NCBI GenBank assembly: GCA_033557685.1
Contig: JAWQRN010000355.1
Location: forward strand, 1 to 30,858
Reading direction: 5' to 3'
Length of the DNA stretch: 30,858 bases
From: Sperchopsis tessellata
Taxonomy: Eukaryota; Arthropoda; Insecta; Coleoptera; Hydrophilidae
Shown here: positions 9,371-20,404 of the stretch, piece after piece
Layout: each line of letters begins with the position of its first letter
Position numbering within the stretch: position 1 is the first letter of the stretch
Made by a program: the position numbers and the translations under genes
Notes under the pieces: model-generated
What the model was told of the DNA's origin: nothing
Databases searched by the model: none
The model's input: the letters and a program-made list of their open reading frames with translations, nothing else

Positions 9371-10000
9371 GATGCTACATCGGCTGCCGAATGCGCAAAA
9401 TACACCTGGACGGTGCACTATATATCTTTCGCAGGTTTCGCAGTCGATTATTTTAGACCTGATGCATTCGAGGTATATTTACATCTATATAATATCAAAA
9501 GTTCATTGAAATATTAATTTCGGAACAGGGTGGAAAATGCAAATCTCCACAATTTACGTTCAACTAGAAACTTTTGGAACTCTTTGGAGGATTATCTGGA
9601 CGACCAGTCTCCGATTGTAAATGCCCGCAGTTATGTTTTTTCGGTAAATCAAGTCTGCTTTTGAAAGTTTACTTTCGTGTAGCCACGAAAGCAAACTTGG
9701 CTTATCTTCCTTAGATGGGCCGTAGTCGCGTTCACAAGCAATTTCGTACAAAAATAGCAACACGGTTGAAAAGCTAAGTATTTTTTTTATTGAATGAGAA
9801 TAAAATTGAAATATTTGTTCCGGAAGAAAGCTACAGAGCCCGTCGAACGCTCAAAATTCACCTGGGCGGTGCAGTTGGTACTTTTTGGAGGTTACAAAGT
9901 ATATTCCACCATTTCAGATCGGATGCATTCTACGTATATGTACATTTTCTATATAATCTTATTGTTCCTAGCATGTTTTGGGAAAATCTATATCGTAAGT
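9371..10000 (-). repeat. Reverse-oriented array of the ~485-bp repeat
   Basis: This is the reverse complement of the unit at 658-1860. The landmark gctac...cacctgg(a/g)cggtgca occurs at 9374 and again at 9830, a period of 456 bp. It includes the ttcggaacagggtgg, gagttccaaaa-equivalent, gaaagtttacttt and gttcacaagca blocks, each inverted relative to the left array. About one and a quarter units are present. The small ORFs here are a by-product of the repeat. Confidence 0.8.
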
Positions 10001-11228
10001 AAAAAATTTGACATCAAATTAAATAATGCAACTAACATTTAGGCAACACAATATTTCTATTTAAAGAGGAGGCAATGGAGAATTGGTGTAAACAAGTAGT
10101 ATTTAATTTAAAAAAATAGATAGACTCAATGATGCTTCACGATAGACTTCTGCTTGAAGACTGCCTGAATGCTTCATGACGGATGTTAACTCGCCGCCAT
10201 ATTGGGAGATTGCAAAAGCCGTTTGGTTTAACAATGGTCTGGTATAGGTGAAGATGATGACGTAATGCAATGCCTATGTATTACTGAAAGCATCACATAA
10301 GGGGTACCATTTACCAGTAATGACTAAACATTGGTTAAGTTAGTGTTTACTTCGATGGACCTGTTTCAACTGTAAATATATGGCGTGGATTCTGTATAGT
10401 GTAAATAATAGTAAATTTTTGGTTGTTTCTTTCTCTGGATGCGATGAAATATAGGATATGCATAAAGGAATGTAACAAAATCCCAGAAAACATGAAAAAA
10501 CTTAATGTGAAGATATTCAAGAAAGCGGCGAAATATTTTAGTGAGAGAAACCTATTAGTGGACCTATGTGGAAGAATTACTCAAGTCAAGATTGGTTTTT
10601 TTAATATAATATGAACTGTATATACTTGTATGCACAGAAAAATTATTGAGACTTGATTTTTATATACAGATTACACTTCTGCCTGCAGTAAAGGTTGAAG
10701 CATTTGACAAAAAATTTTGCTTTTTTACTATATATAAAGGTACGAAATTGACTCTGATTATGTCAAACTGTTTTTGAGCTATAGCCTTTTTCGGCGTTAT
10801 AGAAAATAGTATTTGTAGGTACAGTGCAGGTAGACACAGGGAAGTGCTTAGATGGTGTGGGTGAAATACGAAAATGGAGAGAATGGCATGTGTGTAAAGT
10901 AACTAGAAGCTTCAAAAGTTTGCCGTGATAGGGATAATGGTGAAGGCTTATTGCTATCAGTGCTCACCCTACTCCCGTGTAGTTATAGTTATTGTTTTTC
11001 AATTGAGCATTATTCGTATCGGATATTACCATTTCTTAGAAGTATGTACCTACTATTTGAGAAATATAGTTGACTGGTTTTGTAAAATTAAAAAATCAGC
11101 CAATCAAACTCTATGCGAAAAAGTAAAACGCGGTTGTGGTAGGACAGTGATTATTTTGAAAAGTTGGTAGTACGTAGAGAAACGCTCACCTCTAATAACT
11201 TTTCTATTGTAACTGTAAACAACTAACA
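10001..11228. other. Septin upstream region; no other feature recognised
   Basis: Contains a 63-codon ORF at 10423-10614 (+) rich in Lys and Ile with no recognised domain, probably chance. The last ~70 bp before the septin ATG are the presumed 5' UTR and core promoter. No clear TATA box or initiator could be chosen among the many AT-rich words. Confidence 0.4.
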
Positions 11229-11258
11229 ATGGCGGCTGCGGATGTTGAAAGGCCTCAA
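11229..11258 (+). CDS. Sep2: Septin exon 1 (N-terminal 10 codons)
   Basis: Encodes MAAADVERPQ. The ATG follows aactaaca, a good insect start context, and is the first ATG consistent with the frame of exon 2. The donor gtaaga lies directly after CAA (phase 0). An ATG at 11436 in exon 2 is in frame and could serve as an alternative start if this exon were skipped. Septin N-termini vary, so the exact start rests on splice fit and context rather than conservation. Confidence 0.8.
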
Positions 11259-11432
11259 GTAAGATATTGTTTATATTTTGATTAAATTTGCTTACACAAA
11301 CAGTCCAAAACGTGACACAATTTCAATTTATTTTATCATAGGAACAGGTTCATGGATTTTTTTACTTATTTTATATCATTGAAAACTTGGGCGTTGTCTG
11401 TGCATTTCCTAAAGTAGTACATATTATTTTAG

Positions 11433-11553
11433 GCCATGGAAAACGAAATGAGGAATCTGAAACTGGCAGGCCACGTCGGATTTGATAGTTTACCTGATCA
11501 ACTTGTGTCTAAAAGTGTACAAAATGGATTTATTTTCAACATAATGTGTATAG
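11433..11553 (+). CDS. Sep2: Septin exon 2 (leader into the P-loop)
   Basis: Acceptor ttattttag, donor G|gtttgt; 40 codons plus one base. Reads AMENEMRNLKLAGHVGFDSL, then PDQLVSKSVQNGFIFNIMCI. GHVGFDSLPDQLV is the signature leader of the SEPT6 group, ahead of the first beta strand. The split codon completes the first Gly of the P-loop in exon 3, which confirms the junction. Confidence 0.95.
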
Positions 11554-11609
11554 GTTTGTTTTTTGTTTTAATGCATTAGTTTTCATATTGATTTGTATAT
11601 TGTTTTCAG

Positions 11610-11752
11610 GAGAAACTGGTCTAGGGAAGTCGACTTTGATGGATTCTCTTTTCAACACAAATTTTGAGTCTACACCAAGTCCTCATTCTTTACCAACTGT
11701 CAAACTTAAGGCCCACACTTATGAATTACAAGAGAGTAATGTTAGACTTAAG
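11610..11752 (+). CDS. Sep2: Septin exon 3 (G1 P-loop and switch I)
   Basis: Acceptor tgttttcag, donor AAG|gtaact. Encodes residues 51-98, starting with the G1 motif GETGLGKST (residues 51-59), the phosphate-binding loop. It continues MDSLFNTNFES and ends TYELQESNVRLK. TY-LQESNVRLK is diagnostic for the SEPT6 group, whose switch I lacks the catalytic threonine of SEPT2-type septins. The reading frame runs on past the donor for about 20 codons to a stop in the intron, which is not part of the protein. Confidence 0.96.
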
Positions 11753-12116
11753 GTAACTTACAGTATATGTTTACAGACCTCGCGTACTATAAGTAAAATT
11801 AAGCTAACAAATCATTAAAGAAACTTTTGAGAAGAGATATATCATACATTTGATAATTTTTTATGTCTAATATAATAGTTTACGTACTTCACTGCAATCA
11901 GTGTCCATTCCTATTATTCCGACATTGTAGGATCATTTAAAGGAATGTATGTTGTCATGGGAGTAATGCCTCGAACTGTAATTACTCTTAGAAATTGTAG
12001 TCCTTATTTAAAAAAAATATCTATTTGATTTTCCATAAAAAAATTAAACATTTTGAGTAAATTTTGTTATTTGAAAAAGATGTGAAATGGAAATGTGTTT
12101 ACAGATTCTGAAAATT

Positions 12117-12285
12117 CTTCAAAATAAAGTAGTAATAGTAAAAAGGAAAATATTGAATTTTTCAGTGTTTTTCATTTTTTTTTCCGAAATTTTTTCATGT
12201 AGACAATTTTTATCAATGGATTATTATTGTGTATAAGAATACGTAAATGTGCCAAACTTAAACCTATCCACTATGTGTTAAGATA
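12117..12285 (+). repeat. Dispersed repeat, copy B
   Basis: Partner of 5345-5480 in the same orientation, with matching blocks separated by small insertions. Non-coding. Confidence 0.5.
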
Positions 12286-12465
12286 ACCGAGATCTTCATG
12301 TAAAGAATGTATGGGACAACTGTACAGTGGCCAGAAAAATAACACTCGGTAATATTAAATTCTTTGTGTACATTTTTGTCTAAACCAAAACTAGAAATTT
12401 ATATTTAGTGAAATAAGCAATAATAGAAGGAAGAATATGCTCATAAGGCAAAATATGGATATCCA

Positions 12466-12560
12466 TGTATCTTCAGGTTTTCCGAGAGATAACCATGTGT
12501 TGGTTTTTTTTTTCCTGACATTTCAGACATATTAATACACCTATCTCTCAAAAGGCTAGC
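12466..12560 (+). repeat. tacgtagac-family repeat, copy 2 (partial)
   Basis: The block cttcaggttttccgagagat matches 7565-7587 almost base for base. It is followed by a diverged gacatttcagaca where copy 1 has gacgtttcatcca. The copy lacks the tacgtagac block. Confidence 0.55.
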
Positions 12561-12619
12561 TATCGTCAGATGAAACAACATTATCAAGTATCTTACTTGT
12601 TAGAAGAAAAATAATGAAT

Positions 12620-13720
12620 TCTTCTTCTCCTTCAGCCTTGGTTTGTTGCTCGTAGTAGAGCATAGGCCTCCTTCATACATTTCCATTTGTTTCTATCCTG
12701 TGATAGGATAGACATATTTTTCAACTATTTCGATGGGTGTTTCTTCAATCTTTATTTGTTCACTGGGTACAAGGTTGGTCACCATTATAGTTTTCCCATT
12801 GTTGATCTTTAACCCAATTTGTGCCGTACGTTGCAGTTGTTGCAGCATCTCTTAGGCTTCTCCTAGGTTGTCTGATATAAGACCATTATCATGCGCAAAT
12901 CAGAGGTGGCTAAGTTTTTGTCCGTTGATGAATTCCCTTATTTTCCCAGTCCAGTTTTTTAAACGCTTATTCCAGAACTGCTATGAACAACTTGGGTGAC
13001 ATACCGTCCCCCTGCCTGACTCCTCGCCCTATTTTAATCTCTCTAGTATTAGAGTAGGATAATTTGGTATATCTGTGATCGATCCTGCTGTCTTCCAGCA
13101 CTCTTAGAATGGCAGCTATTTTCACAGTGTTAAATGTCTTATGAAAGTCGACAAAAATAAGGGCTAAGAGGCGGATATTTTCTATCAATTTCTCAATCAG
13201 AGTTTTAAAACATTGTAGATGAATGTTAGTTCCGTTGCCTGAGCGGAAGCCTGCCTGCTCCTTCGACTGGTAGAAGTCGAGTCTTGTATCTGTATATGGG
13301 CATAGAGTTTAAATAGGTGGTTAAGTAAGCTTATCGGTCTATAGTTTTCGAGTTGTAACTTATCCCCTATTTTGTGAAAGAGGATAGTAATGCAATTGTT
13401 CCACTTAGAGGGGATGTTTCCGTGTATGCATCGGTTGAAAATATGTTGAATTTTTGAAATTAGAATTTGTCCTCCCAGTTTCACATCTTCCGAAATAATA
13501 CCATATTTTGATACTGTATCGGCTGTTTAGTCGTAAGATAGCAAATACAACCCTAGTGGATATTGCTTCAACGGTCTTGTGTATGTAGAAGCCGACACGT
13601 CCTCTAACTTCATGCTGTTCTTCAGCGTGGTAGAATGTCTGACTGGATTTTAGGGTCATCAAGTTTCCCCTTTCCTTCATATTTCGCTGATTCCAAGAAA
13701 GAACTAATGGATGCAAATTA
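12620..13720 (-). mobile_element. RTE-type LINE relic: endonuclease piece joined to reverse transcriptase
   Basis: Read on the minus strand from 13690: an APE-like endonuclease piece with SSQTFYHAEE and RGRVGFYIHKTVEA, then FAILRLNSRYSIK. An internal deletion follows (the catalytic end of the endonuclease and the linker are missing). It resumes with the RT: FNRC, IPSKWNNCITILFHKIGDK, LENYRPISLLNH, DFYQSKEQAGFRSGNGT, then LALIFVDFHKTFNTV (RT motif A) and IGRGVRQGDGMSPKLF (motif B). The region downstream is full of stops, but the end reads DRNKWKCMKEAYALL, the RTE-type C-terminus. A GAA/CTT-rich tail follows. The catalytic YADD box is not preserved. A dead insertion, antisense to the septin gene. 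Confidence 0.85.
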
Positions 13721-13804
13721 ATTACAAATTACACGAAACAAAATAAAGATGTAAGAAATGAAACCTTTAAGTTTCTAAGGTATTTTTATTTGAAACCTTA
13801 AGCT

Positions 13805-14341
13805 GGAATTACTTGAGAGATTGACATCATTGCTTTATTGTATTAAAGTGATTACAAAATATCTTACCCGGGAAATAACTAAATCCATTTATTATGCGTT
13901 TTTCCATAGCATTGCTACCTATGGAATTCAGATATGGAGATTGGTTCCGGAAAATTTCAAACTGCAAAAAACAAGAAGCATTTGTGGTTTGCGACTACCT
14001 GATAGTAAACATTACTTCATTGATCTAAACATAATAAGTCTACCATCTTGTTATATATTCTCCTGTCTTCAATACTTACACACAAAGAGATCAATATGTG
14101 ACGAACTCTGATTTCGTTAACTATAATATGAAAGCATGCTAACAAGCTGTCTATTCCCTATCACATAATATAGAAGTTTCAACATGGTATAAACCACTTA
14201 TCAATTAAAATGTGTAATAAACTTTCCAAGGAAATAATCGAAAAAGAATTTAAAATATATATGACAGGAATTCAAATAAATTGTGTGTTTTGCAACATAG
14301 AAGAATCTTTAGACAGAAAGAATATATGTGTTTGTTATTAG
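13805..14341 (+). mobile_element. Jockey-superfamily LINE 3' end (region after the RT)
   Basis: A 96-codon ORF (13821-14111) contains LTREITKSIYYAFFHSIATY, GIQIW, then ICGL-L-DSKHYF and LNIISLPSCYIF. This is the post-RT region typical of Jockey-type ORF2 (LK-VYYA-FHS---YGI-IWG and LTLPS-YI). Further pieces, with stops, read LSKEIIEKEFKIYM and end near the stop at 14341. The catalytic RT core is absent, so this is a 5'-truncated copy, as is usual for LINE insertions. Confidence 0.8.
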
Positions 14342-15398
14342 TTTTGATTCATTATTATTTTTATATTTCAAAAATATCAAATATTTTGTAGGATAACCTT
14401 TCCTTTTTATACCTTACTGCTATGTATAGTATTAATTAAACGACTATCGATCAAAGTTTCTCTTGCATTAATATCTTTCTAATGGATTTAAATTGGGTCT
14501 AGCATATAAAAATAACCTTAATAGGTTATCAACTTATAAACTTAGTACAGTAAAAAGACTTTATACAGTAATTATTTTCTGAATGTCTGCAAAGTGCATT
14601 AAAATGATTATAAAGGTGTAAAAATGGCGTTAAATAATTATTGTTCAATTATATTATTGCATATTGATTTATTTGTACAATCATTCTGTTAAGATGAGAG
14701 AGATAGACAAGTATCTCTGCTTTAACAGTGTAATTGCAAAACTGTATAAAGAAAAATATATGTTTTTGACTACAACCTTTGTAGTATTAGAAACTTACCG
14801 TCGTAGAGTAGTACAAAATTAAAACATGGCTTTCATACTTAAATTACAGCATTTTTTACCTACTAGAAGTCATTCTTTTAAAATCATAGCAGCAAAAATT
14901 CACATCGGCTTTTATTTATGTATTTCTGACACCTAGTGTGTAAATTGTAAGTTTATATAAACTTCAAATGTCAATTACTTGATATGACAGTATGTGGTAC
15001 AGCGCCATGCAGCAAAGGAGCAACCACGTCTTTGTTGGATTAATTAGATCAGAGGTATGAACATTTGAAACTTTATCAGTAAGTACAGAAAACAAGCATA
15101 TCTATTATCACCAATCTGATTGTCGTGACCCGAGACTGGCATCTGGTACTTTTCTCAATGTAACCTTCATCACCCAGGTCATCAAAAAGACGTAGTACTT
15201 TTATCTGGATCTCTCACATCTACACAACTCTTAACATAGATTCATAATCACTGGGAAATGGAATTTGAGCTACTTAAAAATGCATATGCACTTATGTGAA
15301 TGTATAAAATAATTTTTATAAGATGCAAGTAAAATATTTCAATATAAAAAAAAAAATCTTACCATTTTTCTCTTTCAACAATTTTTAAATTTGTTTGT

Positions 15399-15630
15399 TT
15401 CTTGTTTCCCACACTTGGAAATTTCGCCGCATCCAGTATTCCAACTGGAATGCGGTTTTTTACGTGCATCTTCATTTATCTACAATACAAGGAACCCACA
15501 GTTTTATATCTCTCCCAGAAGACTAGCACCATAAAGACTTTTCCCTAATCACAAAAAACTGTCCCTGGGTCTCGAATCCGAGACGCCACTTAGTAGCTAG
15601 TACTTAGCTACTGAGCTAACGAGACGGCTC
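15399..15630 (-). mobile_element. tRNA-derived SINE, copy 2, with 18-bp target-site duplication
   Basis: On the minus strand the element begins gagccgtctcgttagctcag. The A box is tagctcagtagctaag and the B box ggattcgagaccc, as in a tRNA promoter for RNA polymerase III. The unrelated body and an A-rich tail follow. Flanks are atttttaaatttgtttgt (15381-15398) and atttttaaatttctttgt (15631-15648), an 18-bp target duplication with one mismatch. This defines the ends and shows insertion by target-primed reverse transcription, so it depended on a LINE partner. It lies in septin intron 3, antisense to the gene. Confidence 0.93.
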
Positions 15631-15884
15631 ATTTTTAAATTTCTTTGTACATTTACATATACAAATAAATGTTTTAGTGTTGACGTGTTTTGAAAATCTG
15701 AAAGCATTTTTTTTAGAGGAGAACTTAAAAAATAAAATGAATTTAATGTTTTGGGACTAATTTTTTTTTTATATATTAAAATCCATATTTAACTAGCACC
15801 GCATTGATGAATGTGATAAATGTCTAGAAAATATATCTGTCACGCCGTGTTAAAATATCTTTTCACACATATATGTACACAGAC

Positions 15885-16232
15885 CCACACCAATTTTATT
15901 GACACAATTCCAGGATTTTTAGGTCGTCCCCTTGCTCTAGGCGTTCCAGGTATCAAAACGAAGACTCTTTTTTGTACTCTGTCCCTGTCTTAGCAGGTGC
16001 CAGAACCATTTGAGTCTTCGCGCTTTCATGAAGCGTATGCCGTTTTCTCCTGCAATTAACTTGTCCAACTCGTGATTATACTGAGTACGGTACTACCTTT
16101 GCAAATAGCTCCGTATATTTTGTGAAGAGTTTTCCTCTCAAACACAAGCAGTGCATTCTTGTCCGGAGAAGTTAGGGTCCATGTCTCTGCTCCGTAGGTA
16201 AGAACGGTTCGAATTAGCATCTTACATTTTCA
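15885..16232 (-). mobile_element. RTE-type LINE C-terminal fragment
   Basis: On the minus strand the sequence reads CKMLIRTVLTYGAETWTLT, then LLVFERKTLHKIYG. After frameshifts it continues through equivalents of NHELDKLI, GENGIRFMKARRLKWFWHLL and TPRARGRPKNPG. This is the typical tail of RTE-type ORF2 (TYG-ETW-LT, ER--LR-I-GP, RGRP). It has the same orientation as the larger RTE relic 2.2 kb upstream but a separate 5' truncation. Confidence 0.8.
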
Positions 16233-16743
16233 TTTTCACTGAAGGAGAGAACAACGCTGACCGAAACAACATTAAATGATCATGGCAGCTTCAATACGTT
16301 CTTTAATTGTATATGTCATCACGTTCCAGGAGTTACTTAATGGTATACCTATAATAATATAAGTTGGTGCTTGCTTTTTTAACATTTCTGTATACCAATC
16401 TGCCAGTAATTATAAGATAAATATAGAGAATAATAAAATATCAAATGCATCAACGAAGCTACATTACAAGTAACATTGTTGATGTGGAGTCAACATCAAC
16501 ACATTGATTTCCGAATCCTTTTTTTTTATATGTTATCTTTGCTTTTTACCAATTTTACTTTACCCATTCGCGAGACTTACCTATTCGAATGCAGCATGCT
16601 TTCATTATTCATATTTAATTCCTACTTTCAATCCACATTGTTCAATATTGATGCTTTAATGTGATTAGCCAATCTAGTTTTACAGCACTTTATATAAGCA
16701 ATTAGTTCTTTCAAACCTTAACAATGTTCTATTAAATGTAATA

Positions 16744-16800
16744 GACTTCCACGGTTAGTATCTGTATGAAATGTCCCTTACAACAGTGGACGAAACTTCG
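16744..16800. repeat. tacgtagac-family repeat, copy 3 (scrambled piece)
   Basis: tagacttccacgg runs forward as in copy 1. acagtggacgaaacttcggc is the reverse complement of its gccgacgtttcatccacc block, so the copy is rearranged. Confidence 0.45.
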
Positions 16801-17805
16801 GCATTGGTCAGAGCCTCTATATGGTTTCCACCCGGAAACAACATTCATAGCTAGAACGACTACAGTTCTATACATACTAATTTCTTCAAAATTTTTGATC
16901 TATAGGGTCATCCCCATTCACCATGAAACTATAAACCGTTCTAACCCTTTTATTGTTAAATCTCATCCATTTTGTTTTTTTTAGAATGAAAGTTTAAATT
17001 TATTCTATTCGAATGACATACCACCAGTATTTGAACTAAAAAAAATAAAAAAGATGATTGACTGATTGGGTTTGTGAAAATTTAAGATGTATACCATATT
17101 TCTAAACTATTTTCTAAGTTAATACTGATATAGTATAGAGATCCATACACTTAATATTCAATATCTTACAAAACAAATGATATATAATACATATGCATTA
17201 TTCATTTATTTCCTTTGGTTACATTCATTGTTTATAAGTCTGTTTCAGAGACTGTACAATTAACATATATTTGTATTGAAAGTGTCGAAAGGGCAACGAT
17301 ATATAAAATTTAAATTACATATGTAATTCTGAATTATCTGTGAAGTAGATATATCTCTACATTATATAAAACAAGAAATCAGAGAATAGTATGTTGTACA
17401 TGTCATTACAGTGCTTTTAAATGATCTTATAGGTTATAGTTATCCAGTGTATATGCTCTATGTCTAGAACCAACTTTTAATGTTTTTTTTTTATCTAGAT
17501 AGTTTCTGATTTTCTAGACTACCTCTTACTCCTTTTTTGATTCTAATATTAACATCATAACATGGTCCTCTGTTTCTTAACTTCCCAACAGGCTGCTATT
17601 GTCTGCTATTCAATTATTCTCTTTATATTATGTATAATAAAAAAAAAATCTAAATTATTCATGTAATTACTATAAAAATTTATCATAAACAAAACAAACC
17701 TTTACTTCTTCATTTCAATGATTTAAGATTGTTAAATGAAAGTGATTTAGTTTGTCAGCTAAAATCATTATTACAATATTTATAAATAATTTATTTGTAT
17801 TTCAG

Positions 17806-18606
17806 CTTACAATAGTGGATACTGTAGGATATGGTGACCAAATAAATAAAGAAGATAGTTTTAAAGCCATTGTTGATTACATTGATGCTCAATTTGAAAA
17901 CTATTTACAAGAAGAGCTAAAAATTAAGCGATCACTCTCAGCATATCATGATAATCGCATACATGCTTGTTTATATTTCATTTGTCCAACCGGACACGGA
18001 CTGAAATCAATCGATCTCGTTTGTATGAAAAAGCTTGATCAAAAAGTAAACATCATTCCTATAATTGCCAAAGCAGATACAATTTCCAAAACAGAACTTC
18101 AAAAGTTCAAGTCCAAAATAGTATTAGAACTTCAAAACAATGGAGTACAAATTTATGAGTTTCCAGTAGATGATGACACTGTTTCAGAAATTAATACAAA
18201 TATGAACACTCACGTACCATTTGCTGTAGTTGGCAGTACTGATTTTGTGCGAGTAGGGAACAAAATGACTCGTGCAAGGCAATATCCTTGGGGTACGGTG
18301 CAAGTTGAAAATGAAGGACATTGTGATTTTATCAAGTTACGTGAAATGTTGATCCGCACCAATATGGAGGATATGAGGGAGAAAACACACTGTCGTCATT
18401 ATGAGTTGTATCGGAAGAAGCGTCTGGAGCAAATGGGATTCAGTGATGTTGATGCTGACAATAAGCCTATCAGTTTCCAGCAAACTTTTGAAACTAAACG
18501 CTCAAATCACCTACAAGAGTTACAACAAAAAGAAGATGAGATGAGGCAGATGTTTGTGGTTCGAGTGAAGGAAAAAGAGGCAGAATTGAAGGACGCTGAA
18601 AAAGAG
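17806..18606 (+). CDS. Sep2: Septin exon 4 (most of the GTPase domain, septin unique element, start of coiled coil)
   Basis: Acceptor ttgtatttcag, donor GAG|gtatat; 267 codons, residues 99-365. It opens with LTIVDTVGYGDQIN, whose G3 motif is DTVG (residues 103-106), and carries the G4 motif AKAD (186-189). VGS is in the G5 region, near residue 240. The septin unique element runs from YPWGTVQVENEGHCDF (about 258) through EKTHCRHYELYRKKRL. Charged heptads follow from about residue 325 (LQELQQKEDEMRQMF, then VKEKEAELKDAEKE) as the start of the C-terminal coiled coil that pairs SEPT6- and SEPT7-type subunits. The frame stays open past the donor for about 50 codons into the intron; that tail is not family-like. 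Vertebrate SEPT6 is spliced at the same point. Confidence 0.97.
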
Positions 18607-20404
18607 GTATATTTTATTTTACTTTTTAAACATAAACCACCACCCAGGAACAACTGTCATACAGATAATAACCCCGTGCAAATCTATTACATTTGTATAG
18701 ACCAAATATGCTTTTGTTTTAGATTTAATTGCAATGTTTCATATTTACTTTGGAAATTTTGAAAAGCTGAAGTTAGAAAATTACTAGATAAAAATAATGG
18801 TGCCTAACTTATGTAAAATTTACATAAATGAATTATGAAAGGTATATTTTTCTGAGAAGCTATTTCCATCTCAAAAAAATGCGCTTGTAGTCATTATATA
18901 TTATTTAAATAAACTATGTTGGTTCCCAGTTCTCTTTTCGAACCATATTTAACCATGATAACGTGTTAGAATGAATCAGAAGTTCATAAATTAGAGAAAA
19001 GCAAAGTATTAAAGAAAAGTGTATGAGGACACCACTCAATTAAAAGACCAATAATTATTTATTAATGTAATGTTAAATAATACTTCCTTATAAATATTTA
19101 CCATAACATAGCATTTTTTCAATTTAGTAAGTCCACAAGCTGTTCAATTCACAATTATTAATGACAGGTTAATTTTAAAAATAAACAATAGTTGTCAAAC
19201 AAAAGTAGGTCTTGTTACTTTAAAAACATGACTTATAATTCAGTAATTATATGACAACACGCACTCCATTATTTTTTTATCTCTGATATACATATATTGT
19301 CAGCTTACTGCCAAAACAAGATAACTTCATTTTGTCATAAATTATAATACGCTTAAAACCTAGTTAAGTATATTCTGCTATAACCAGGCAGGTTATAAAG
19401 ACTTTGTGGGACATGCTGTAGACTTGTACAGTATTTAGATATATGATAATTGCAGTGCAGTATATGCAAAGGTAAGCAAACAAAAGGTATTGCTTTGAAT
19501 TGACGATTTTCTAGTCATGACAGTAGTCGATAACCTAACATGTCATAAGTGGGGATGTACATGTACAGCCTATTAGTGATTTATTACTGAAATATTGTTA
19601 TATTTTAATTTCAAAAATAATAATACATACATTTATGTGCAAAAAATTAAATTAGTGCCTTTAATTTATAATTAAAAGTTTATATTCTAAAAATTATACT
19701 TTAAGCTATCATGAGTTATTGTGCACATAAAATTCACGTTGGGCGATTATGAAATTCATAATTGATTATCTATTATTCCAAAATAATCGATTATATTGAT
19801 TAATCGAAAAAATTAAATAATAGATTAATCAATTTATCAAATAATCAATTATTTTATAATATCAAAATTCGAAATTAATATTTTTTCTGTTTGCACATTT
19901 TTCTTGAAACATAATAGAAAAATAACCCAACTTTATAAAAATTGTACCGTATTTGACATATTTTAACTGTTAAATTAATTGTACATTTAGAATTATTTGC
20001 TGCAATTTTATTACACGTTCCTTCATTTACACGAATTGCATGTTTCCAAATTTGAACTTATCGAAAAATCGATTTCTCAACTAATAGTTTAATCAGTTAA
20101 TTAAATTACTTTCTTCTAAGTAATCAAACTTTCATTAATCGATAAAATAATCTATTAATCGATAATAATTCCTAGTGCTTGTAGTGGCACACATGCAAAT
20201 AGATATGCCAACAAATACGTAACTATACTTTTGATTATGTTAGTTACAAAGTTATTCTCCTGACTTGTGAATTATAACAAAAGCAATACAAATTTACTTA
20301 CCTGTTGTAACATTAATTTATACTTACAAAATATTTGTTTCTACTTGTACAGTTTCTAATACCATTTACCTGTATTTTGCTTAAAAAAATTTCCATTTCT
20401 TCAG
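18607..20404 (+). other. Septin intron 4
   Basis: Bounded by gtatat and ttccatttcttcag. Strongly AT-rich. It holds a cluster of taatcgat-type words at 19735-20175 (separate entry); otherwise nothing recognised. Confidence 0.85.
19735..20175. repeat. taatcgat-rich palindromic segment, possible hAT-type MITE
   Basis: The left edge reads cacgttgggcgattatgaaa, followed by repeated ataatcgattatattgatta words. The right edge, reversed, reads cactaggaattattatcgat. The two edges share a rough inverted relation, and the interior is dense in self-complementary attaatcgataa words. This style is seen in some hAT-related non-autonomous elements. No 8-bp target duplication was found, so the class is tentative. 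Confidence 0.35.

Larger units (their letters stand above)
11753..17805 (+). other. Septin intron 3 (~6 kb, transposon-loaded)
   Basis: Bounded by gtaact and ttgtatttcag. It contains dispersed repeat copy B (12117-12285), a piece of the tacgtagac family (12466-12560), an RTE LINE relic (12620-13720, minus), a Jockey-superfamily LINE 3' end (13805-14341, plus), a SINE (15399-15630, minus) and a second RTE tail (15885-16232, minus). The stretches 14342-15398 and 16233-17805 are AT-rich with nothing recognised beyond a short repeat piece at 16744-16800. Confidence 0.9.

Noticed and set aside
9790..10042. Overlapping 70- and 82-codon plus-strand ORFs
   Set aside because: Both fall in the ~485-bp repeat array, and neither frame is conserved between units.
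10185..10215. SRF-like CArG word (ccatattggg) with a gccgccat word
   Set aside because: One mismatch to the CArG consensus and no transcript or ORF directly downstream, so a chance match is more likely.
10423..10614. 63-codon Lys-rich plus-strand ORF upstream of the septin
   Set aside because: No recognised domain, no good start context and no splice link to the septin. Considered as an upstream exon and dropped.
18607..18762. Open frame extending septin exon 4 by about 50 codons
   Set aside because: The extension is intron-like (hydrophobic, AT-driven), whereas splicing at 18606 to 20405 restores the conserved coiled coil in phase.
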